DNA from: JBBSGD01 sp038254435
GTDB lineage: Bacteria; Actinomycetota; CADDZG01; WHSQ01
Assembly: GCA_038254435.1 (NCBI GenBank)
Contig: JBBSGD010000041.1
Coordinates: forward strand, 1-16,656
Direction of reading: 5' to 3'
DNA length: 16,656 nt
The position numbers and the translations under genes were made by a program. The notes beneath the pieces were generated by a model. It had not been told where the DNA came from. It did no database searches and saw only the letters and a list, made by a program, of their open reading frames with translations. Below are positions 1 through 6,080 of this stretch, piece by piece (positions within the stretch are counted from its first letter, which is position 1; the number at the start of each line of letters is the position of its first letter).

Positions 1-908
1 CCCCATTCGGCGTCCGCCCAGAAGCCTGTGAGCCCCGCGGCTCCTGCCACGTTGCTGAAGGCTCCACCCGAGCTCTTGTACAGCCGGAAGGCCGACGAGC
101 CGCACATGATCACGTCCTGGCTTCCGTTGCCGTCGAAGTCGTAGGCGGTGTTGCAGCCGTCGTTGTCCTTTTGTGCCGAGGCCTTGACGCTGAGACCCGA
201 CGCGCCGGCGAGGTGGAACCCGGTGTTGCTGGCATCGTTGATCCACAGCTCGTTGGGATATGCATCTGCAGGGGAGGGGAACATACCGGCTTCCGAGCCA
301 TTGAAGCGAGTCACATAGATGTCCGGCCACCCGTCCTTGTTGGCGTCAACGAAGGTCGCCGTCCGGTACTTGCCATGTGTCGCCCCGGTGTCGTTTAGGC
401 CCTGGGCCGCCGTCACGTCGCTATATGTTCCGTCCTGGTCGTTGTGCCATAGCTCGTTGACCGAACTGGGGTCGAGCCCGATGGCGCAGAAGAGGTCGAG
501 ATAGCCGTCGCGGTCGTAGTCACCCCATGCGCAGTCGTGACGATCAGATTGGCTCCACGAGCTGAATCGCTGCTCGTATGCGGCGCCGGTGGAGACGAAC
601 AGCTGCGGCCGCGGGATACTCGGAAAGGCCTGAGGATTGTGACGAACCACGAGCGCGTCGTCGGACGGCGCGGCCCAAGGCTGGGCGGTGGCAGACGGTG
701 CGATCGACCCCGGAGTGGCGGGCGCGTCGGAGTCGGTGGCATCCACGCTGTACGTGCGGGTCATTTCATTCACTCCGGCGGCCGCGGCGACATCGGTAAG
801 GCCGGACGCGGCTAAGGCTGTGTCGCCGGCCCTCGGAGGCGGAGCGAACAGAGCCACCGGCGCGAGAGCCACTATCGTGCCCATTGCCAGGCACCGCCCG
901 AGCCTCAC
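1..908 (-). CDS. Secreted FG-GAP/VCBS-repeat protein, 3' end cut off by the window
   Basis: I see a reading frame from a GTG at 908 that stays open to the left edge (302 codons visible). The start is supported by a GAGGGG ribosome site about 5 nt upstream and by a signal-peptide-like N-terminus: MRLGR, then a hydrophobic run around residues 8-22, then Ala/Pro-rich sequence. Three calcium-loop-like FG-GAP units follow: DYDRDGYLDLF (about residue 128), DANKDGWPDIY (about 188) and YDFDGNGSQDV (about 255). Each is spaced as in beta-propeller repeats, with NELWHND / NELWIND strands between. Known of the family: these are exported or surface proteins (CRTAC1/ASPIC-like), usually of unknown ligand. 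The remaining blades and any C-terminal domain lie outside the window. It is the last gene of the minus-strand run and starts 97 bp after the AbrB-type gene. A role in the neighbouring pathway is not evident. Confidence 0.85.
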   Translation of the reverse strand, partial: MRLGRCLAMGTIVALAPVALFAPPPRAGDTALAASGLTDVAAAAGVNEMTRTYSVDATDSDAPATPGSIAPSATAQPWAAPSDDALVVRHNPQAFPSIPRPQLFVSTGAAYEQRFSSWSQSDRHDCAWGDYDRDGYLDLFCAIGLDPSSVNELWHNDQDGTYSDVTAAQGLNDTGATHGKYRTATFVDANKDGWPDIYVTRFNGSEAGMFPSPADAYPNELWINDASNTGFHLAGASGLSVKASAQKDNDGCNTAYDFDGNGSQDVIMCGSSAFRLYKSSGGAFSNVAGAAGLTGFWADAEW

Positions 909-1005
909 TAAATCCCCTCAGTCCTTGGTGGTGATGTTGCTTACCTCGATACTAGCTCGGCGGCTTCGTTCGTTCGCTCCGGCATCAAGCGCGCGGCTTC
1001 AGCCG

Positions 1006-1332
1006 TTAAGAGTCCTTGCCCGCCGTCTTGCCCGAGGCAGGGGAGCTCGCCGCGGCCTGGGGGCTTTCGTCGAGGCGGATCTCCACGCCGGTCAGCTGAC
1101 CCAAGGCCCCGGCACAGCTCCGACACACGACCCGTGCCCAAAACTCGATGAGGTCGTTGGTTCTCGAGCACAAGATGCATGCGCTCGAGCTCTTTTGTAC
1201 GACGATTCTGTGTCCCTCGATGAGGACCTCGAGCTTGTCCCCTTCCCGGATTCCCAACGCTCTTCGTAGCTCGGAGGGAACCACGATGCGGCCAAGGCGG
1301 TCGACCGGCCGGCTTATGCCTGTTGACTTCAC
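1006..1332 (-). CDS. AbrB/SpoVT-type transcriptional regulator with four-cysteine C-terminal half
   Basis: A 108-residue protein. Residues 1-47 are a classic swapped-hairpin AbrB domain: KSTGISRPVDRLGRIVVPSE, then LRRALGIREGDKLEV. Residues 52-73 carry CxxC (C52, C55) and a second CxxC (C70, C73) around a short strand, which probably bind a metal. This matches short Cys-containing AbrB relatives better than Bacillus AbrB itself. The GTG at 1332 was chosen over an upstream in-frame start at 1404 because AGGAGG sits 7 nt before it and the conserved domain begins at the second residue. The tail from about residue 88 is Ala/Ser-rich and probably disordered. It lies 95 bp downstream of the DAHP-synthase/chorismate-lyase fusion on the same strand, so it may be co-transcribed and could regulate the cluster. 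It is also a common stand-alone regulator type, so the link is only an inference. Confidence 0.88.
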   Translation of the reverse strand: MKSTGISRPVDRLGRIVVPSELRRALGIREGDKLEVLIEGHRIVVQKSSSACILCSRTNDLIEFWARVVCRSCAGALGQLTGVEIRLDESPQAAASSPASGKTAGKDS

Positions 1333-1339
1333 GCGCCCT

Positions 1340-1345
1340 CCTCCT
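1340..1345 (-). promoter_or_regulatory. Consensus Shine-Dalgarno AGGAGG of the AbrB-type gene
   Basis: AGGAGG reads on the minus strand 7 nt before the GTG at 1332. It is the strongest ribosome site in the window and decides the start against the upstream candidate at 1404. Confidence 0.75.
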
Positions 1346-1427
1346 GTGATGACATTGCTCAAGCCTAGAAGGAGAAGAGGCTGCGATGGCTGCTTTCCCG
1401 CCACTTCGTTGGTGATGGGGTCTGCTA

Positions 1428-2998
1428 TTACTGGGCTCCCGCAGTCCGCCTAGCCGCGAGCAAACGTTCCCAAGTCAGTACGGGAAGCGACTCGATGACA
1501 AGAAAACCAACGCGGCCGGCGGTTGAGGCTACGTATCTCCGCCACACATATGGATGCAGCGTGCGCGACGGATGACCGGCTCGGAGCACATCATCAAGTG
1601 GCCCCGCATCGGCTCCGGTCCCGAACGCGTAACCGAAACGGTCGACTGTTTGCGACAGAAACAGTTCCCCGAGGTTCAAGCGTTCTTCCTGAAGATCGCG
1701 CAGGATTGCCGGATCGACTCGTCCAAAGTCCACATACGCTGCGTTGCGGGTCAGTATCTCGGAGCCTGAAACGTAGCTGGTCCAACGGAGCAGCAGGTCG
1801 CCCTGCGGTCTGAGCAGCAAGGACAGCCACGGCGGGTACGGAGGAGAGATTCGCTGCTGGCCGAGAACCCGCAGAGTCGGAGCGTGACCCAGCACTTCGG
1901 AGATCACTGCTGAGAGGTTGCCTTCTGTTATCTGCAGAACCTCCATAGGCCCGTGCGGTCCGGTCGGCACCGGATCGGGTGCGGGCTTCGATCGAAACTC
2001 CGGCTCGGGCAGGCGGGCAAGCCCGCGTCCGACGGCTTTGGCAGTCCCGGCTGCGTCCTGGAAGATTCGGGCGCACTCGGCCGCGCTCAGCCCCCCCGAA
2101 GCCTCGCTAGACGCCAGCTTGACGCAGGCGCCATCTGCCCCTGCGGCAATTCCGGCCCGCACCAACGCCCCGACGAGCGTCGCATCTGCAGACGCGTCTG
2201 CGAGGTCAACGATGACGGGAAGGTGTGTCAGCGTCCGCAGCAGGGCGACGATGTTGAGCTCCACGTGCGGGGCCCAGGCCGAGGGCCGCGCCGCCCGCCA
2301 CGGTTCGCTCAGGATGATGCGCCCGTTGCCGCCCGCGGCTATGTACTCCGCGGCGAGCAGCAGCTCTTCGACAGTCGCCGCACGTCCGCGCTGCAAGATC
2401 ACTGGTGTCGACAGCTCTCCCAGCGCTCGGAGAAGGCCAAAGTTCTGCATGTCGTTAGCGTTCACCTGGACCAGGGCGACGCTGTCGCCCAACCTCGGCG
2501 GGACGGCGGCGTCGGAGACGCTCACACCCAGGACCGGCCCGGCTTTCGTGCTCCGGGCAAGGCAGGGCAAGGTGTCCAACGGCACTCCAAACGGGGCAGT
2601 CGCATCCTGCTCGACCGAGCCGGCCAGCCACACGCACCACCCGCTGCTCGTACCTCCTCGGCTGAGGCAGGCCCCCGTGCGCCGCCGACAACCACGGGCA
2701 GAATTGGAGCTTCGCCCCCGACGTGAAACCGTCCCAGACGGACGGCCCGGCGCTTTTTCAGAGCCTCGAGGCTCGTCAGCAGATAGGAAGACGAAACGCA
2801 TGAGACCCCGGCCACCGACGGGAGCGCGCGAAGCTCGCTGAGGGCGGACCGGTCCAGCTTGGTAGTCACCGCAAAGGCGCACCAGTCGTCTCCATGCGCC
2901 AGGCGAGCACTGATGCCTTGCGTCCGCAGATGCTCTTGTAGCTCGTGGGCAGAATCTATCGAGGCGACCACCACGGCCATGTCCGGCCCGTGCCTCAT
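1428..2998 (-). CDS. Degenerate DAHP synthase fused to a chorismate-lyase-like domain; reading frame broken once
   Basis: The ATG at 2998 overlaps the stop of the upstream DAHP synthase (ATGA). Residues about 7-90 look like the ferredoxin-like regulatory domain of type I-beta DAHP synthases (MAVVVASIDSAHELQEHL, then LTSLEALKKRRAVRLGRFHV). A DAHP-synthase barrel follows (NANDMQNFGLLRALGELSTP, THLPVIVD), but its catalytic motifs are lost: GPCS became GARGPAS, LLKRGM became ILQRGR, CERG became LSEPW, DPSH became DLAD, and the EIHPDP motif is gone. Roughly 1428-1947 encodes a UbiC/Rv2949c-like chorismate-lyase domain. The three expected active-site landmarks appear kept: Arg in LLRWTSYV, LGELF, and Glu in FLVIESLP. 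A 1-nt deletion near 2635 splits the frame; corrected, the protein would be about 523 residues. Inferred role: a DAHP-synthase-like scaffold or sensor that makes hydroxybenzoate from chorismate. The lyase assignment rests on motif pattern, not a search. Confidence 0.7.
2622..2648 (-). other. Single-base frameshift site in the DAHP-synthase-like fusion gene
   Basis: On the minus strand, DAHP-synthase similarity follows the frame of the 2998 start down to EEVRAAGGAC. It then continues in the frame one base back, as WLAGSVEQ, PFGVPLDT and NANDMQNF. This amounts to one missing base inside a GGGTGGTGCGTGTGGCTGG tract. I see no canonical X XXY YYZ slippery heptamer at the switch. The nearest A-rich candidate (CTG AAA AAG, near 2760) lies too far upstream, because the sequence after it still matches the family in the first frame. 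Confidence 0.65.
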
Positions 2999-3789
2999 CC
3001 GACCCGGTCCGCGGCGTCTCTCATGGGCTCCAGGGAGGCAATCAGCTCCGCAAAAGCCGACAAGTCCAGTGCTTGAAAACCATCCGACAGGGCTGTTGCC
3101 GGGTCTGGGTGTATCTCCAGCATGAGACCGTCTGCCCCCGCCGCCACAGCGGCTTTGGACATCGGCGCGACGAGCTCGGGTCGCCCGGTCCCGTGGGATG
3201 GGTCGACGATCACGGGGAGCTGGGAGCGCAGCTTGAGCTCCACAACGCCGGCTATGTCCAGGCTGTGGCGCAGGCCGGGCTCGGATGTGCGCGATCCTCG
3301 TTCGCAGATGGCGACGCTCGGGGCACCACGCTCGAGCAAGGTCTCGGCTGCAACGAGCAGCTCATCGACCGTGGCGGTCATCCCTCGCTTGAGGAGAACG
3401 GGCATGCCCGTGTCCGAAACTGCCGCCAAGAGAGCTACATTGCTCATGTTTCTGGCGCCGATCTGCAGGACATCCGCGAACTCGGCTACCAGCGCCGTAT
3501 CGGCGGGTGCCAGCGACTCGGTCACGAGCCCCAAGCCGACGTCGTCTGCAGCCGCCCGCATTATCTCCAGTCCCCGGCGCCCCATGCCCTGAAAGGCGTA
3601 TGGAGAGGTGCGTGGTTTGAACGCTCCGCCCCTTAGCCACTGCGCTCCGGCTCACCGAGCAGCCTCGGCGCAGGCCCCATACTGATCGGCGCTTTCGACG
3701 GAGCAGGGGCCGGCGATGATCCACAGCGACGCCGGCCCCGAGCCTGTGCCGGCGGGTGCGAAAGGCATCGGATTGCTACTACCCAGCAT
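2995..3789 (-). CDS. aroF: 3-deoxy-7-phosphoheptulonate (DAHP) synthase, type I-beta, interrupted by an in-frame TGA
   Basis: Catalyses condensation of phosphoenolpyruvate and erythrose-4-phosphate, the first shikimate-pathway step, in the cytoplasm. All signature motifs are intact: IIAGPCSVES (Cys29 a metal ligand), RGGAFKPRTSPYAFQGMG, LQIGARNM, VLLKRGM, AICERG, VDPSHGTGR and LEIHPDP. The N-terminal ferredoxin-like regulatory domain is absent; the paralog directly downstream carries one. I start at the ATG at 3789, 25 codons before the GPCS motif, although its ribosome site is weak (AAAGGA about 14 nt upstream). Codon 46 is TGA, between EAAR and AGAQWLRGG, exactly filling one residue of the family alignment with no length change. 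If read through, the protein is 264 residues. Restarting after the TGA would lose the metal-binding Cys. No other shikimate gene is nearby, which suggests a pathway-dedicated isoenzyme. Confidence 0.85.
3652..3654 (-). other. In-frame TGA, codon 46 of the DAHP synthase
   Basis: The context is CGG TGA GCC GGA. Family similarity continues in the same frame on both sides with correct spacing, so this is a substitution, not an indel. It could be a nonsense mutation, a base-calling error or readthrough. Other genes here end at TGA normally (15718-15720, 9833-9835), so a genome-wide code change is not supported. Confidence 0.8.
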
Positions 3790-3819
3790 GATGGAGTGCT
3801 TGCTTCCTTTCCGGACTTG

Positions 3820-3839
3820 CCCGACGTTTCCCGACGTTT
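3820..3839. repeat. Perfect 10-bp tandem repeat, CCCGACGTTT twice
   Basis: Two adjacent perfect copies lie 31-50 bp upstream of the DAHP synthase start, in the divergent gap. Placement and helical spacing (10 bp) suit a protein-binding direct repeat. No binding protein can be named. Confidence 0.55.
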
Positions 3840-3870
3840 ACAGCGCGTCCGCCCCGTCTCGAAGCAGCAT

Positions 3871-3887
3871 ATGGCAAAAGTTGCCAT
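3871..3887. promoter_or_regulatory. Perfect palindrome ATGGCAA-aag-TTGCCAT in the divergent control region
   Basis: A 7-bp perfect inverted repeat with a 3-nt spacer, AT-rich against a GC-rich background, near the middle of the 154-bp gap between the divergent DAHP synthase (start 3789) and DUF3179 gene (start 3944). This is the shape of an operator for a dimeric regulator and could control both arms. I could not fit convincing -35/-10 pairs on either strand. Confidence 0.5.
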
Positions 3888-3943
3888 TTGAGTCTGCTCA
3901 CTGATGACGGCGGGCGGAGTTCCCATCGAGGTAGCCGGGAAGT

Positions 3944-5845
3944 ATGTTTCGGCGGTGCCTAGACCTTTCCAGACCCCGCAGCTTACCGGCAGGCCGCCGC
4001 AGCCTGCCGGTGTGCGTCGCTGACTTGCAATCCGGCCGCGGTGCGGATTGGGAGCATCTGCCCGGCTTCTCGCGCCGTGCTTACGATCGCTTCAAGCTGC
4101 CCCGCCGGTTTGCCGCGACGATCTCGGGACTCGATGATCCGCGCGCTGTGCCCGCTCCGAACGCCGCCCACATGCGAGCCGATGATTACGTCATCGGCAT
4201 CGAGCTGGGAGATCACCGGCGTGCTTATCCGTTGTGGATTATCGACAACTATCACGTGGTCAACGACGACCTCGGAGGCCGGCGGGTAGCCGTCATGAGC
4301 TGCGAAAGGTGCCAATCGGGCGCCGCATTCGTGGCCGAGTCAGAGGGGGATGATCGCCCGCTGGTCTTTCGGGCGGGGGGCGTGTACAACGCCACCCTCA
4401 CGGTGTCTGACCTGAGCACGGGCAGCCTGTGGAACCACTATGAGGGTGTGGGGCTGCGAGGACGCTCGCGTGGAGCGCGCCTACCGTGGCTGCCGGCGTG
4501 GCATATCGAGTGGAGCGACTGGGTAGCGCTTCACCCGGGCACCGAGGTTCTTGCCCCACCAGAGGACCCGACACACCCCGACGCCCGCCACGGCCACGGA
4601 CGCGAGGAGCTCTTTGCTCGCCCGGGCATCGATCCGGCTTTCATACCCACGATCGTCGGGCCCCTCGACGAGCACTACGCAGAGAATGAGATGGTGCTTG
4701 CCGTGCGGCTCGACGATGGATGGACTGCCTTTCCCCTGCAAGAGGTGCAGCGCGCGGGGGGAGTGGTGACTGTGGACACGAGAACCGAGCCGGTTGCCGT
4801 TGTCGCCGGTCCCGGTGCGGAAGGCTTCACGATGGCTGCTTATCGCTCGAAGAGCGGGGACCGGCGACTCGAGCTGCGGCGCGGCGACGGACTTCTGAAC
4901 GACCAGGATGACGGCGCGTGGACTATCGACGGCCGCTGCGTGACCGGCCCGCTCACCGGCTCACGCCTCGAGCCCATCCCCTGGTATTACTTGCGCTGGC
5001 ACGCGTGGGTCTACAGCCACCGCAACACGAAGCTGTGGCGCTGCGCTCGCGCTTGCGGCTACCCGGAAGGCGACTTCTCCCCGGCCCTTGGGGCGCTGCG
5101 CGAGGCCGGACACAGGGTAGAGACGGTCGGTCCCCTGGTCGATCAACTGCGCCCCCGTCGAGCCGAGCGTTCTTTGGTAGTTACGGTCGACGCGCATCGC
5201 CTTGTGCTCCACGCCTTTCGGAGCGAGTCCTCGGCGCGTGACTTCGAGCGGTTGGAGGGCGCTTTCTCGTGCCTTCCATTCGCGGGGACGCTCCGGCGCT
5301 CGCACGTAGAGCGGGCCGGACGAATCGTGGTCCAATCCGATCCACCCGAGCGCTTCGTCGACGCTGCACAGGTGGTGCCGCTCGCCGATGATGTCGTGCG
5401 CTGGGCTCCTCTCGAAGAGTTGGTAAGCGCGATGCGCGGTTCGCTTCTCGCCAACGCGACGGACCTCAGCGAGGCTTCCCTCGCGGACGTTCTTCGGGAC
5501 TTGCGAGCTGCCGGCCTGGAGGTTATCGAGCCCGGATTCTTGCCTCCCGGCCAGCTGCGCGTGGGCTGCAGCGATGGAATCGGGGCAATCATCGAAGGGG
5601 ACTGGTTCCTGGTTTACCTTTTCGAGGCAATGGATGAGGCCAGGAGCTACAGCATGTCGGAGGAGCATTCGGTGCGGTCCGGGCCTTTTGTATTTCGCTC
5701 CTGCCCGGACACCATGTACCGTCATCAAGCCTACGAGATCGCTTATGCAGGGGACTGTACGATCAGATGGTCGGCCCTGTTCGACGATCCTCGGTTCCTG
5801 GCCGCTCTGGCGAAGATCAACAGGGGAGAGACGAGTGAGCACTGA
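3944..5845 (+). CDS. DUF3179-family protein with duplicated C-terminal domain
   Basis: 633 residues from the ATG at 3944 (weak GGGA just upstream). Residues about 80-360 match DUF3179 in two halves: YVIGIELGDHRRAYPLWIID, YHVVNDDLGG, SCERCQSGA, TGSLWNHYEG and HPGTEVLAPPED, then MVLAVRLDDGWTAFPLQEV, TGPLTGSRLEPIPWYYLRWHAW. The CxxC at SCERCQS replaces the usual CPLCGS-type motif but keeps both cysteines. Residues about 370-630 hold two copies of a module of roughly 110 residues. Each begins L..LR.AG..V, has an LVL..F / LVY.F strand, and ends in a VVRWAPL / TIRWSAL strand. No signal peptide or membrane segment is clear. DUF3179 has no established reaction. The stop overlaps the start of the carrier-protein gene by 11 nt, so the two proteins are probably made together. 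Confidence 0.85.
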   Translation: MFRRCLDLSRPRSLPAGRRSLPVCVADLQSGRGADWEHLPGFSRRAYDRFKLPRRFAATISGLDDPRAVPAPNAAHMRADDYVIGIELGDHRRAYPLWIIDNYHVVNDDLGGRRVAVMSCERCQSGAAFVAESEGDDRPLVFRAGGVYNATLTVSDLSTGSLWNHYEGVGLRGRSRGARLPWLPAWHIEWSDWVALHPGTEVLAPPEDPTHPDARHGHGREELFARPGIDPAFIPTIVGPLDEHYAENEMVLAVRLDDGWTAFPLQEVQRAGGVVTVDTRTEPVAVVAGPGAEGFTMAAYRSKSGDRRLELRRGDGLLNDQDDGAWTIDGRCVTGPLTGSRLEPIPWYYLRWHAWVYSHRNTKLWRCARACGYPEGDFSPALGALREAGHRVETVGPLVDQLRPRRAERSLVVTVDAHRLVLHAFRSESSARDFERLEGAFSCLPFAGTLRRSHVERAGRIVVQSDPPERFVDAAQVVPLADDVVRWAPLEELVSAMRGSLLANATDLSEASLADVLRDLRAAGLEVIEPGFLPPGQLRVGCSDGIGAIIEGDWFLVYLFEAMDEARSYSMSEEHSVRSGPFVFRSCPDTMYRHQAYEIAYAGDCTIRWSALFDDPRFLAALAKINRGETSEH

Positions 5846-6080
5846 GATTCAAGAAACGGTACGCGACTACATCGTGACCGAGATCCTCGAGGAAGGCGAT
5901 CTCACCCTCCAGCCCGACGCGCCCCTGCTTCGCGGGCTCCTCGACTCGTTTGCCCTTATGCAGCTGGTTGCCTTTCTCGAAGATACCTACGACATGTCAA
6001 TTCAGCCCGACGAGGTAGTCGAGGAGCACTTTCAGACGTTGTCTGCGATCGGCGGGTTCGTGACGGCAAAGTCCCCTTAG
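5835..6080 (+). CDS. Stand-alone acyl carrier protein
   Basis: 81 residues from a GTG at 5835, with GGGGAG about 7 nt upstream, nested in the last codons of the DUF3179 gene. It has the four-helix carrier layout: a first helix (TVRDYIVTEIL), then LLRGLLDSFALMQLV with Ser38 of DSF as the predicted phosphopantetheine attachment site, then helix-3-like FQTLSAIGGFV. DSF instead of DSL is an accepted variant. It would carry an acyl or aryl thioester in the cytoplasm. The nearby benzoate-CoA-ligase-type enzyme is the obvious loading partner and the halogenase-like enzyme a possible modifier, by analogy with carrier-tethered halogenation. No phosphopantetheinyl transferase is in the window. Its stop (6078-6080) overlaps the halogenase stop (6077-6079, opposite strand) by 2 nt. 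Confidence 0.85.
   Translation: MSTEIQETVRDYIVTEILEEGDLTLQPDAPLLRGLLDSFALMQLVAFLEDTYDMSIQPDEVVEEHFQTLSAIGGFVTAKSP

Noticed and set aside
2745..2765. CTG AAA AAG as a programmed -1 slippage site for the fusion gene
   Set aside because: Family similarity stays in the original frame for about 40 codons after it, so the switch must be near 2635.
1918..2841. Long plus-strand open frames opposite the DAHP-synthase-like fusion
   Set aside because: Ser/Arg/Ala-rich composition and no motif; the minus strand has clear DAHP-synthase and lyase-like sequence. These are GC-rich shadow frames.
3652..3654. TGA as selenocysteine or a reassigned codon
   Set aside because: The position is not a catalytic Cys, I saw no hairpin of the bacterial SECIS type right after it, and other genes use TGA as a normal stop.
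4961..5842. 293-residue minus-strand frame inside the DUF3179 gene
   Set aside because: No recognisable motif; the plus-strand DUF3179 gene has strong family similarity throughout and is coupled to the carrier protein.
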